The translations under genes and the position numbers were made by a program. From contig WGLW01000021.1 of NCBI GenBank assembly GCA_016125405.1, forward strand, positions 1 to 64,000: 64,000 bases of DNA, given 5' to 3'. This DNA comes from Alphaproteobacteria bacterium (GTDB lineage Bacteria > Pseudomonadota > Alphaproteobacteria > Caulobacterales > Hyphomonadaceae). The notes under the pieces were generated by a model. That model was not told the DNA's origin and did not search any database. It saw only the letters and a list, made by a program, of their open reading frames with translations. Shown in pieces: positions 1 through 10,485 of this stretch. Within the stretch, counting starts at the first letter, position 1. Each line of letters starts with the position of its first letter.

Positions 1-182
1 ACGCAAGGCTCATCACGCTCGACCGCATCGCCGCCGCTTCGTGGAACAGGGTGCACGACTGCCCTCCCGCAACGGCGATGGCTCTCAAGATAGGAGGGCG
101 CCAAGCCGGTCGGATAAGTATTTTCCCGTCTCCGATGGCGGCTGGGGATGTCCGGGTTCGTGCGGGGGACAGACCTGCTGGA

Positions 183-200
183 CCCCGGCCTTCGCCGGGG
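183..200. terminator. CCCCGGC-CTTC-GCCGGGG hairpin just downstream of folK (terminator-like or REP-like)
   Basis: Perfect 7-bp stem with 4-nt loop in the intergenic region 3' of the minus-strand fol genes; no clear U-tract. Confidence 0.4.
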
Positions 201-215
201 ATGCGGGGATCCGCG

Positions 216-737
216 TCAGGCGAGCGCGTCGCGCAGGCGCCGCGTCGCTTCGGCGTCCAGACGAACCGGCTCGTCCCCGCCCGGGCCAGACAGCGCCGCG
301 ATCGCGACCCCGAGGTCACGGCCGGCGACCGGCGCGTCGCCGACGAGATCATGGAGCGGCACAAGGACGAAGAGACGCTCGAACAGGCTCTTGTGCGGCA
401 GGGAGAGGCTGGTGCTCTCCATCTCGACGCCTTCCAGATAGAGAAGATCGATATCGATCTCGCGCGGCCCCCAGCGCCGCGTCGATGTTCGCCCAAGCGC
501 GGCTTCGATTGTCTTGCACGCGCGCAGCAGATCTTCCGGGGACAAGGACGTCTCGACCAGCGCGGCGGCGTTCAGGAAATCGGGCTGGTCCGGATCGCCC
601 CAGGGGGCGGTTGCGTAGACCTGTGAACAGCGCAGGAGCCGGATGCCATCGGTCGCATCAAGCGCCCGCAAGGCGGCCGTCAGGTTCGCCGGCCTGTCGC
701 CAAGGTTCGAGCCGAGCCCGAGGGCGGCTTCAGCCAT
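216..737 (-). CDS. folK: 2-amino-4-hydroxy-6-hydroxymethyldihydropteridine diphosphokinase
   Basis: LGSNLGDRPANL, RWGPREIDIDLLYL, LPHKSLFERLFVLVPL motifs; start trimmed to MAEAALG within the longer ORF 216..881. Confidence 0.93.
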   Translation of the reverse strand: MAEAALGLGSNLGDRPANLTAALRALDATDGIRLLRCSQVYATAPWGDPDQPDFLNAAALVETSLSPEDLLRACKTIEAALGRTSTRRWGPREIDIDLLYLEGVEMESTSLSLPHKSLFERLFVLVPLHDLVGDAPVAGRDLGVAIAALSGPGGDEPVRLDAEATRRLRDALA

Positions 738-1089
738 CGCGATTGCGTTCAACCTCCACGCCGACCCAGTCCAGCGAATGGCGGATGGGCGCCGACGGCT
801 TGCGGATCTGCACGCGCACGGAGCGGACCGGCGGATGCGCGGCGATGATTTCCCTGGCCAGCCGGTCGGCGAAGGTTTCAATCAGGTTGAATGTGGTCTT
901 CGCGGAGAGCGCCGCCGTCATGTCGCACAAGTTTGCATAATCGACCGCGGAGCCCATGCTGTCGTCCTGCGGACGGTCCACCTCGCAGCAGATATCGATG
1001 TAGAACTTCTGCCCCAGCGATTTTTCGGCGCTGGCGACGCCGTGGTGGCCGAAGACGCAAAGATTCGAAACCAGAACCCGGTCTGTCAC
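730..1089 (-). CDS. folB: dihydroneopterin aldolase
   Basis: VFGHHGV...LGQKFYIDI...VDYANL...NLIETFADRLA; overlaps folK and folP. Confidence 0.92.
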   Translation of the reverse strand: MTDRVLVSNLCVFGHHGVASAEKSLGQKFYIDICCEVDRPQDDSMGSAVDYANLCDMTAALSAKTTFNLIETFADRLAREIIAAHPPVRSVRVQIRKPSAPIRHSLDWVGVEVERNRDG

Positions 1090-1916
1090 GCCTGTCCTCC
1101 CAGGGCATCCAGCATCTTCAGCGCATCCTTGTGGGCGGCGACATCGTGCACGCGGATCATCGCCGCACCGCGCTGGAGCGCCACGATATTGGCGATAAGC
1201 GTTCCCGTCTCCCGTTCGCCCACCGTTTTGTTCAGCAGACGGCCGATGAACGATTTTCGCGACAGCCCGACAAGCACCGGCCTTCCGTAATCCAGCATGA
1301 CGTCCAGCCGCGCGAGGGCCTCGAAATTCTGGCGCCAGGTTTTCGAAAAGCCGATGCCGGGATCGAGGATCACGAACTCGCGGGGGATGCCCGCCTCCTT
1401 GGCGCAGTGAAACGCCCTGTCGAAGAAGGCCTTCATATCGTCAGCAAGCGAAATGGAGTCGTCCGCCGCGCCGCGGTTGTAGGTGATGACGACGGCGCTT
1501 TCGGTTTCCGCCACCGCCCGGGCCATCTCCGGATCGCGGGTCATGCCCCAGACGTCGTTGACCAGCACCGCCCCGGCCTTGGCGGCGGCGCGCGCCACGC
1601 CCGCCTTGTAGGTGTCGATCGAAACCGGGCAGTCCATATCCCGGCAGACGGCGCGGATCGCGGCGCCGGTCCGCGCGAGCTCGTCCTTTTCGGGCACGGG
1701 CGCCGCGTCAGGACGGGTCGACTCGCCGCCGATGTCGATGACGTCCGCACCCTCCTCGCGCATCGCGGCGGCCCGGGCCACGGCGACGTCGGCATCGAGA
1801 TAGAGGCCGCCGTCGGAGAAGGAATCCGGGGTGACGTTGAGAATGCCCATGATGCGAAGATCGCGGCCAAGGCCCGCGAGAAGCGCATCCCGAATCTGTC
1901 CGCGGCGGGTGGTCAC
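1086..1916 (-). CDS. folP: dihydropteroate synthase
   Basis: MGILNVTPDSFSDGG, IGGESTRPDA, SIDTYKA, NDVWG, DPGIGFSKT motifs. Confidence 0.95.
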   Translation of the reverse strand: MTTRRGQIRDALLAGLGRDLRIMGILNVTPDSFSDGGLYLDADVAVARAAAMREEGADVIDIGGESTRPDAAPVPEKDELARTGAAIRAVCRDMDCPVSIDTYKAGVARAAAKAGAVLVNDVWGMTRDPEMARAVAETESAVVITYNRGAADDSISLADDMKAFFDRAFHCAKEAGIPREFVILDPGIGFSKTWRQNFEALARLDVMLDYGRPVLVGLSRKSFIGRLLNKTVGERETGTLIANIVALQRGAAMIRVHDVAAHKDALKMLDALGGQA

Positions 1917-2000
1917 GGGAGCCTCTTGGCAGGCGCGGGCGTGCGCCAGCGATGGCCATAGCCGGTTGCGAACGCGCTGTGAACCTTGAATGCAGCGCCG

Positions 2001-3835
<1,835 letters not shown>

Positions 3836-3839
<4 letters not shown>

Positions 3840-4099
3840 GAAAGAAGCTCCACCCGGATCAGCGAGGCCTCGCGCACGCGCAGCGCGATGACCGTGCGGT
3901 TGAGACGGATGGACAAAGGAGCGCCGCCCAGCCAGCCGCGGCCGAGCAGCTCGACCTCGTCGCCTTCCGCGAATCCGATCTCGCGCAGCTTGGCGACCAG
4001 CCCTGCGGCCTGGCCGGTCTCAAGCTCCTCAAAGCCGGTGATCCGGCCGACCGCGCCCTTGCCGAGCCGGTCCAGTCCAAGAGGCGCCAGTGCATCCAT
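3836..4099 (-). CDS. feoA: ferrous iron transport protein A (FeoA/SH3-like)
   Basis: GRITGFEELETGQAAGLVAKLREIGFAEGDEVELL...APLSIRLNRTVIALRVREASLIRV; 4-bp overlap with feoB. Start set to MDALAPLG; the ORF track starts at 4135. Confidence 0.85.
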
Positions 4100-4113
4100 G
4101 GGCACACGTATAT

Positions 4114-4128
4114 TGCGAATTGTTCGCA
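4114..4128. promoter_or_regulatory. Fur-like palindrome TGCGAA-TTG-TTCGCA upstream of feoAB
   Basis: Perfect 6-bp inverted repeat with 3-bp spacer, just 5' of the proposed feoA start. Confidence 0.55.
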
Positions 4129-4197
4129 GTTGCAATTCCTCCGCGCGCGATGCGACACCTGATCGCGCAGGGTTGATGCCAGGCGCGAAGGAAGAGC

Positions 4198-5037
4198 TCA
4201 GCCGAAGGGCACGACCTTGTTTTCATTGTCATGTCCGATGTCGGCGCGTCCCAGATAGGGAATGCCGGAGCGCGCGCACCAGAAACGGGCGACCTCTTCT
4301 TCCGTCATCCCGAAATCCGGGTCGTTCGACGGAATGGCCGAACAGCGACCAAGCCGCAGGCCGGCGCATCGCTGGACGTTCGGGTTGGAGGTGACGTGGA
4401 AGAAGTACCTGTCCAGCCGGTACATGTACTCGCCAACGTCCTCGAGAAGGATCACCGCGCCGGAAAAGTCCGGCTCCAGCGGCGTGCCGAGCAGCTGGCT
4501 GAGAATGGTAAGATTAAATGCCAGGTTCGGGTGGCCGGGCGTGACGCCCCGCTCCAGCGCGCTGGTGGCGCCGTCGACGAGCCAGGAAAGCCCGCGCCTG
4601 ACGGCCGCCTCGCCGCCTTCCCTCGCCATGTCGACCGGCATAGGGCCATGCGCAATGCGGGGAAATCCGGCGCGGCGGAGGCCGGCGAGCAGGAAACCGA
4701 TATCCGAATATCCCAGCCAGGCCTTGGCTTGCGCCGCTTCGTTCAACTGCGGAATGACGGTCTCGGCGATCCGGCAGGCGCCATAACCGCCACGCGCGAA
4801 CCACAGCGCATCGAAGCCAGGATCGTTGGCGATATCGAGGATTGCGGCGGCGCGCGCGTCGTCGTCGCCGGCGAAATGTCCCGAAGAGAGAAAACATTGC
4901 GGGTGGAAGATCAGCTCGACCCGGGGGCCGTAAAGCTCCGCCGCGAAGGCCGTTACGCGCTCCGCCAGCGCCGGGTCCATGCGCGTGCCCGGGGCCGCAA
5001 GCCCGATGCGGACCACCTTTTCACTTGACCCGACCAT
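4198..5037 (-). CDS. LD-carboxypeptidase family (S66) protein
   Basis: IGLAAPGTR, ALWFARGGYGACRI, GYSDIGFLL, HGPM, LEDVGEYMYRLDR, GIPYLGRADIGHDNENKVVPFG. Start set to MVGSSEKV, preceded by GGGAGAGG. Confidence 0.88.
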   Translation of the reverse strand: MVGSSEKVVRIGLAAPGTRMDPALAERVTAFAAELYGPRVELIFHPQCFLSSGHFAGDDDARAAAILDIANDPGFDALWFARGGYGACRIAETVIPQLNEAAQAKAWLGYSDIGFLLAGLRRAGFPRIAHGPMPVDMAREGGEAAVRRGLSWLVDGATSALERGVTPGHPNLAFNLTILSQLLGTPLEPDFSGAVILLEDVGEYMYRLDRYFFHVTSNPNVQRCAGLRLGRCSAIPSNDPDFGMTEEEVARFWCARSGIPYLGRADIGHDNENKVVPFG

Positions 5038-5059
5038 GGCCTCTCCCAGATTGCCAGCC

Positions 5060-6502
5060 ATGTCCGATTCCAGCACCGCGCCCAAGCTAGCTCACACGGG
5101 ACCCTACTTCCTCTGCGGCATTGGCGGCAGCGGAATGTTGCCGCTGGCGCTGATCCTGAAGGCGCGGGGCTATGAGGTGGACGGATCGGACCGGTCGCTG
5201 GATGCCGGGCGGACGGCGGCGAAGTTCGACTTCCTGAAGGCGCGCGGCATCGGCCTTTATCCGCAGGACGGTTCGGGCGTCACCCGTGCGGAGCAGATGG
5301 TGGTGGCGTCCGCCGCCATCGAAGACACCGTTCCTGACATCGTTGCGGCGAAAAAGGTCGGCGCGCCGATCAAGAAACGACCTGACCTGCTGGCGGAGCT
5401 GGTGAATTCGGCGCCGGTGAGCGTCGCGGTGGGCGGTACGTCGGGCAAGTCGACCACGACGGGCATGATCGGCTGGATCCTCTACGCCACTCGCCGCGAC
5501 CCGACAGTGATGAATGGCGCCGTGATGAAGAATTTCGTTTCAGGCGATGCGCCGTTCGCATCCGCCATTGTCGGCGAAGGCGACATCTTCGTTTCGGAGG
5601 TGGACGAGAGCGACGGGTCGATCGCGCTTTATACGCCGACGGTGGCGGTGCTGAACAACATCGCGCTGGATCACAAGTCTATGGAGGAGCTGCGCACGCT
5701 GTTCAGCGAGTTCCTGACCGCGGCGCGCACCGCAGTGATCAACCTGGACAATCCCGAGACGCGCAAGCTGGCCGTGGGACTCAGCCTGGTCGGCGCGCTC
5801 ACCTATTCGCTGGAAAACCACAACGCCGATTTCTACGCCTCAGACATTGTGGTCGCGCCGGACGGCATGTCGTGCATCGTTACCGAACGTCATACCGGCG
5901 AGAAGGCGCGCGTGTGCCTGCAGACGCCGGGGCGGCACAATCTGTCGAACGGGCTTGCGGCCATCGCGGCGGCGCGGGCCTGCGGCGTGCCGCTGCGCGA
6001 CGCGACCATGGCGCTGATGAACTTCGTCGGCATCCGCCGGCGGCTCGAAGTGGTGGGAACGGCGAAGGACGTCACCGTCATCGACGACTTCGCGCATAAC
6101 CCGGACAAGATCGCCGCCACGATGGCGACGCTGCACGCTTTTCCCGGCCGGTTACTGGTGATGTGGCAGCCGCACGGCTACGGGCCGATCCGCCTGATGA
6201 AGGACGAGCTGATCAACTGCTTCGCGACAAACCTGGCGGAGAAAGACGTTCTGTTCATGCCCGAGCCCGCCTATTTCGGCGGGACGACGGACAGGTCGAT
6301 GGGATCGAGCGTGATCGCCGATGGCGTCAACGCGGCGGGCCGGACTGCCTTCGCGCTGCCCGATCGCGCGGCATGTGGCGACCGGCTGGTGGAATTGGCG
6401 CAGCCCGGCGATTTGATTGTTGTGATGGGCGCCCGGGACGATACGTTGTCCGAGTTCGCCGCGGACGTGCTGAAGCGCGTCGCTGCAAAACAATCCGGCT
6501 AG
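5060..6502 (+). CDS. Mur ligase family protein (MurC/Mpl-like)
   Basis: GIGGSGMLPLALILKARGYEVDGSD, VAVGGTSGKSTTTGMIGW, VDESDGSIALYTPTVAVLNNIALDH, VIDDFAHNPDKIAAT. Alternative start at 5036. Confidence 0.88.
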   Translation: MSDSSTAPKLAHTGPYFLCGIGGSGMLPLALILKARGYEVDGSDRSLDAGRTAAKFDFLKARGIGLYPQDGSGVTRAEQMVVASAAIEDTVPDIVAAKKVGAPIKKRPDLLAELVNSAPVSVAVGGTSGKSTTTGMIGWILYATRRDPTVMNGAVMKNFVSGDAPFASAIVGEGDIFVSEVDESDGSIALYTPTVAVLNNIALDHKSMEELRTLFSEFLTAARTAVINLDNPETRKLAVGLSLVGALTYSLENHNADFYASDIVVAPDGMSCIVTERHTGEKARVCLQTPGRHNLSNGLAAIAAARACGVPLRDATMALMNFVGIRRRLEVVGTAKDVTVIDDFAHNPDKIAATMATLHAFPGRLLVMWQPHGYGPIRLMKDELINCFATNLAEKDVLFMPEPAYFGGTTDRSMGSSVIADGVNAAGRTAFALPDRAACGDRLVELAQPGDLIVVMGARDDTLSEFAADVLKRVAAKQSG

Positions 6503-6522
6503 GCTCGCGGGAGACATACACT

Positions 6523-8496
6523 ATGTTCAGGCTGGTATCCGCCGTTGTTTCGGCGGGCTTTCTCGCCATCGCCACCTTGCAGGCTTCCGCCATGGCCCAG
6601 ACGCCAGCGCCTTATGATCCGCTGGAGACCTTCGCTCCGCTGACGCTTCCCGAGGCGGTGAATTCCTATCGCTCGGGCGACGGCTCGCCGGGACCGGACT
6701 ACTGGCAGAACCGCGCCGACTATTCGCTCAACGCGACGATCGACCCGGCCAGCAAGACGCTGACGGGCGACATGACCCTCACCTACACCAACAACAGCCC
6801 CGACACGCTGGACGTGATGTGGCTGCAGCTGGACCAGAACATCTATCGCAAGGACGCACGCGCCGCCGCCTTTGGCGGGTTCGGGCGCAAGGGAAGCAAC
6901 TTCACCGACGGATACCAGCTCGACGCGGTCGAGATCGCCGGCGCCAACGGCAAGATGGTGAAGGCGGATTACATCGTTTCGGATACGCGGCTGGAAGTGA
7001 AGCTGCCCGTCGCGCTGAAGCCAAAGGGCGGCAAGACGAAACTGCACATCAAGTATCACTTCACCATCCCCGGCGTGTGGGGCGGGCGCATGGCCTGGGG
7101 CACATCCAAGGACGGCGAGATATTCGATCTGGCGCAGTGGTATCCGCGCATGCAGGTCTATGACGATGTGCGCGGCTGGGACACGCTGCCCTATCTCGCC
7201 AACGAGTTTTACCTGGAATACGGCGACTTCGACTATGCCGTGACCGTTCCGGCCAACATGATCGTCGCGGGCTCTGGCGACCTTGTGAATCCCAAGCAGG
7301 TGCTGACCGCGGAGGAGCAATCCCGGCTGGCGCAGGCGCGCAAGAGCGATGCGACCATAATGATCCGCACGCCGGAAGATGTGGCGGCGGCCAAGCCGAC
7401 CTCGGAAACCAAAACGTGGAAGTTCCACATGACCAACACGCGCGACGTGGCCTTCACGGCCTCGAGCGTGTTCGTGTGGGATGCGGCGCGCATCAACCTG
7501 CCGGATGGCAAGACCGCGCTGGCGCAATCGGTTTATCCGCGCGAAAGCGGCGGGTCCGAACGCTGGGGCCGCTCGACCGAGTACATGAAGCACGCCGTCG
7601 AGACCTTCTCGAAGCGCTGGTTCCCCTATCCGTGGCCCAACGCCATCAACGTGGCGGGGCCGGCGACCGGCATGGAATATCCCGGCATCGTGTTCGACGG
7701 CGTGCCGGACAAGGGCGCCGTGCTGTTCTACATTTCAGCGCACGAGATCGGCCATTCGTGGTTCCCGATGATTGTCGGGTCGGACGAGCGGCGTAACGCC
7801 TGGATGGATGAGGGCTTCAACACCTTCATCGACGTTTACGAATCCGACGATTTCAACAAGGGCGAATACGGGCCGAAGCGCGACAGCGAATATGCGCCGA
7901 AGAAAGACCAGACGCCCGGCGAACAGATGGCGACCATCCTTGCCGATCCCAAGGTGGTGCCGATCCTGACGCGGGCGGATGCGATCCGGGAGACCTATCG
8001 CCACCCCATCACCTACTTCAAGACCGCCTACGGGCTTGTGCTGTTGCGGGAAGACATTCTGGGACCGGAGCGGTTCGACATCGCCTTCCGCAAGTACATT
8101 CGCGACTGGGCGTTCAAGCATCCCAAGCCGTCGGATTTCTTCCGGGCGATGGAGAGCGAAGGCGGCGACGACCTGTCGTACTTCTGGCGCGGCTTCTTCT
8201 TCAACACCTGGCAGCACGACATGGCGGTGACCAAGGTGGCCTACACGGGCGGAGAGGCCGCCAAGGGCGCCGAAGTGACGGTCGCCAATCTCGGGCAGCT
8301 TGTCCTGCCGGCGACGCTGCGCGTGACCTACACCGATGGCAGCACCGCCGAAGTTAAGGTTCCGGCCGAAACCTGGATGCAGACCGCCAGCCACACATTC
8401 ATGTTCGACGGCGGCAAGCCAGTGAAGGACGCGACCATCGATCCGGACCGCCGCCTGCCCGACCACGACCGGAGCAACAATACCGCCCGGCCTTGA
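6523..8496 (+). CDS. M1 family metallopeptidase (secreted)
   Basis: N-terminal signal peptide MFRLVSAVVSAGFLAIATLQASAMAQ; zinc site HEIGHSWFPMIVGSDERRNAWMDEGFN. Confidence 0.9.
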   Translation: MFRLVSAVVSAGFLAIATLQASAMAQTPAPYDPLETFAPLTLPEAVNSYRSGDGSPGPDYWQNRADYSLNATIDPASKTLTGDMTLTYTNNSPDTLDVMWLQLDQNIYRKDARAAAFGGFGRKGSNFTDGYQLDAVEIAGANGKMVKADYIVSDTRLEVKLPVALKPKGGKTKLHIKYHFTIPGVWGGRMAWGTSKDGEIFDLAQWYPRMQVYDDVRGWDTLPYLANEFYLEYGDFDYAVTVPANMIVAGSGDLVNPKQVLTAEEQSRLAQARKSDATIMIRTPEDVAAAKPTSETKTWKFHMTNTRDVAFTASSVFVWDAARINLPDGKTALAQSVYPRESGGSERWGRSTEYMKHAVETFSKRWFPYPWPNAINVAGPATGMEYPGIVFDGVPDKGAVLFYISAHEIGHSWFPMIVGSDERRNAWMDEGFNTFIDVYESDDFNKGEYGPKRDSEYAPKKDQTPGEQMATILADPKVVPILTRADAIRETYRHPITYFKTAYGLVLLREDILGPERFDIAFRKYIRDWAFKHPKPSDFFRAMESEGGDDLSYFWRGFFFNTWQHDMAVTKVAYTGGEAAKGAEVTVANLGQLVLPATLRVTYTDGSTAEVKVPAETWMQTASHTFMFDGGKPVKDATIDPDRRLPDHDRSNNTARP

Positions 8497-8523
8497 GGAA
8501 GCGGGCGCTGCGCCGTCTGAGGC

Positions 8524-9144
8524 TCAGCCCCTGGCGAGCTTCTTCTCGAGATCTTCCAGCCGCTGGCGAAGCGCCTTCAGTTCGGCGGTGTCTTCGGTGC
8601 GCGAGGGGGGCGCTTTCTGCTGGGCGGCGGGGGCCGGCTCCCGCGTCATGCCCGGCGGCGTCACGGCGACTGTGGGCGCTGCGCCCATCGGCATGGCGCC
8701 GCTCCAGAAATCCGCGAGGCGCTTCTGGTATTCCGCCTGAAGCGCCTGCATCTGGGACGGATCGAAGACATTCCACGGCGCGCCCGCGAGCGAGGACGTC
8801 ATCTGGTTGGCGAGCTGTTCCTGTTGTGCGCGCATGAAGGCGACGGACTGTTCGAACAGCCCGGTCATCATTTCGGACGCCTTGGATTGGTTGGCCCGGA
8901 TCATGTCCATCATCAGGTCGGACGACAGGATCGCCTGATCGGAATGGTTTTCCTGCTCCATGATGATCTGCAGCAGGACCGGTCGGGTGACGTCCTCCCC
9001 GGTTTCGGTGTCCTCGACGCGAATGTTGGCGCCCTTGCGGATCATATCCGCAACCTCGGGCAGCCGCACATAGCTGGAGGCGGTCTTGTTGTAGAGCTTG
9101 CGGCTTGGGTAGCGCCGCAACTCGATGGTTTCAGGTTCGCTCAT
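8524..9144 (-). CDS. phaR: polyhydroxyalkanoate synthesis repressor PhaR
   Basis: IELRRYPSRKLYNKTASSYVRLPEVADMIRKGANIRVEDTETGEDVTRPVLLQIIMEQE is characteristic of the PHB/PHA accumulation regulator N-terminal domain. Confidence 0.92.
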   Translation of the reverse strand: MSEPETIELRRYPSRKLYNKTASSYVRLPEVADMIRKGANIRVEDTETGEDVTRPVLLQIIMEQENHSDQAILSSDLMMDMIRANQSKASEMMTGLFEQSVAFMRAQQEQLANQMTSSLAGAPWNVFDPSQMQALQAEYQKRLADFWSGAMPMGAAPTVAVTPPGMTREPAPAAQQKAPPSRTEDTAELKALRQRLEDLEKKLARG

Positions 9145-9229
9145 CGTGACGTCCGGGCTCTGGATCGGCCCGTTTCAGGACGGGCAAGCCGATCAATTCC
9201 AAGGAGCTAGAGCACTTATCCGCGTTGTT

Positions 9230-10087
9230 CTAGTGCGCCAGCCAGTCGCGCACCGCATGATAGAACACTTCCGGCTGGTCGAACATGATGTAGTGGCGCG
9301 CATTGTCGATGCGAAGCAGCCGCCGGTTCGCCAGGCCGGAATAGGTCGAGGCGTAGATCTGCTCTAGTCCAGCCCGGGTCGCCGCGCCGGCGCGGTCCCA
9401 AGCGTACAACACCTCCACGGGACACGCGATGCGGGCCAGATCGGGTCGCAGATCGGTGGTCATCACTTCGGCCATGACGTCCGCCGTCATCTGGCGGTCG
9501 GAGGTTATGCCCCAGTGGATGATCCGTTCGACGGCGATGGGATGGGTAGCGAGTTTCTGGGCGGCGGCGCGAAGCTGGCTTTCGAACATCGCCTGGTCGT
9601 TCTCGACGAAACGCCGGCGTGTCGCCTCGGCGAACGAGGCCATGGCGCCGTTGCTGGCGAAGGGGTTGATCAGCACCGAAAAGAAGGCCGGCACATCGAC
9701 CACCATCAGGCGGCGGACGACGCCGGGATGATCCCGCGCGAGAATCAGCGAGGCGATGCCGCCCATGGAATGGCCGACCACCGCCGCCCCGCCCTTGGTG
9801 TGCAGGCGAAGATAGACGGCCAGCTCGTCGGCGAAGGGTTTCAGGAAATCGCCCTGGATGTGATCGGCGCTTGGAGCTTCGCCGGCGAAGCCGCGGATGT
9901 GGATGAAATGGCAGCGGACCCCGGGGCCCACCAGTTCGGCCGCCTGCTCCCAGCACTGGGGCGAGGCGCCCAGCCCGTGGACGAAGACGACGTCGCGGCC
10001 GCGGCCCTCGGCCGAGGCGACAAACAGGTTGCCTTCGTAGGTTCGGGATTCGCGCTTCCAGAGACGTGCGATTGAGCCGAGTTGCAT
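9230..10087 (-). CDS. alpha/beta hydrolase
   Basis: VFVHGLGASPQCWEQ, VVGHSMGGIASL, C-terminal NARHYIMFDQPEVFYHAVRDWL. Start trimmed to MQLGSIARLW. Confidence 0.85.
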   Translation of the reverse strand: MQLGSIARLWKRESRTYEGNLFVASAEGRGRDVVFVHGLGASPQCWEQAAELVGPGVRCHFIHIRGFAGEAPSADHIQGDFLKPFADELAVYLRLHTKGGAAVVGHSMGGIASLILARDHPGVVRRLMVVDVPAFFSVLINPFASNGAMASFAEATRRRFVENDQAMFESQLRAAAQKLATHPIAVERIIHWGITSDRQMTADVMAEVMTTDLRPDLARIACPVEVLYAWDRAGAATRAGLEQIYASTYSGLANRRLLRIDNARHYIMFDQPEVFYHAVRDWLAH

Positions 10088-10485
10088 GGTCGCGGAAGGG
10101 CTCCGGCGGCTGGGCGAGTCCCGGCGGGACCAGCGAAACGTGAACGTCGAGACGAGGACTGTGCAGCCGCAGCAATGCCCGGCCCTGTTCGGGTTTAGCG
10201 GCATAAAACGAAATGATGAAGCACTGAATTTCGCACGCGCAGCAGAACTTGCCTCCCGCGCGAGATTCGCGCCGGGAGGACCGGCGGTTAGCGAATTTCC
10301 GGACCGAAACCCCGTGTCGATATGCAGCAGCCGGGACCCCACCACCGACTGGGGTACGCAGCGTCAGCCGGCGCCGACTTTCGCCAGCGAGGGGCCTTAA
10401 GAAGTCTTTCCGGAATCGTCGATACGGATTTGACCCACGATCAACGGATGTTACCTCTGGGCACAAGAGATTTTCGGGCGCTTCC

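Noticed and set aside
77-90. 14-bp repeat GATGGCTCTCAAGA shared with 12453-12466
   Set aside because: Single short match in unrelated contexts; expected by chance or as codon-level coincidence, no flanking similarity.
41-940. Long overlapping + strand ORFs antisense to fol genes
   Set aside because: Typical high-GC shadow ORFs; low-complexity Arg/Ala/Pro-rich translations, no motifs, while the minus-strand frames encode clear folK/folB.
9205-9233. CTAGA...TCTAG arms near the hydrolase stop codon
   Set aside because: Only 5-bp arms over a long spacer and partly coding; not convincing as a terminator or operator.
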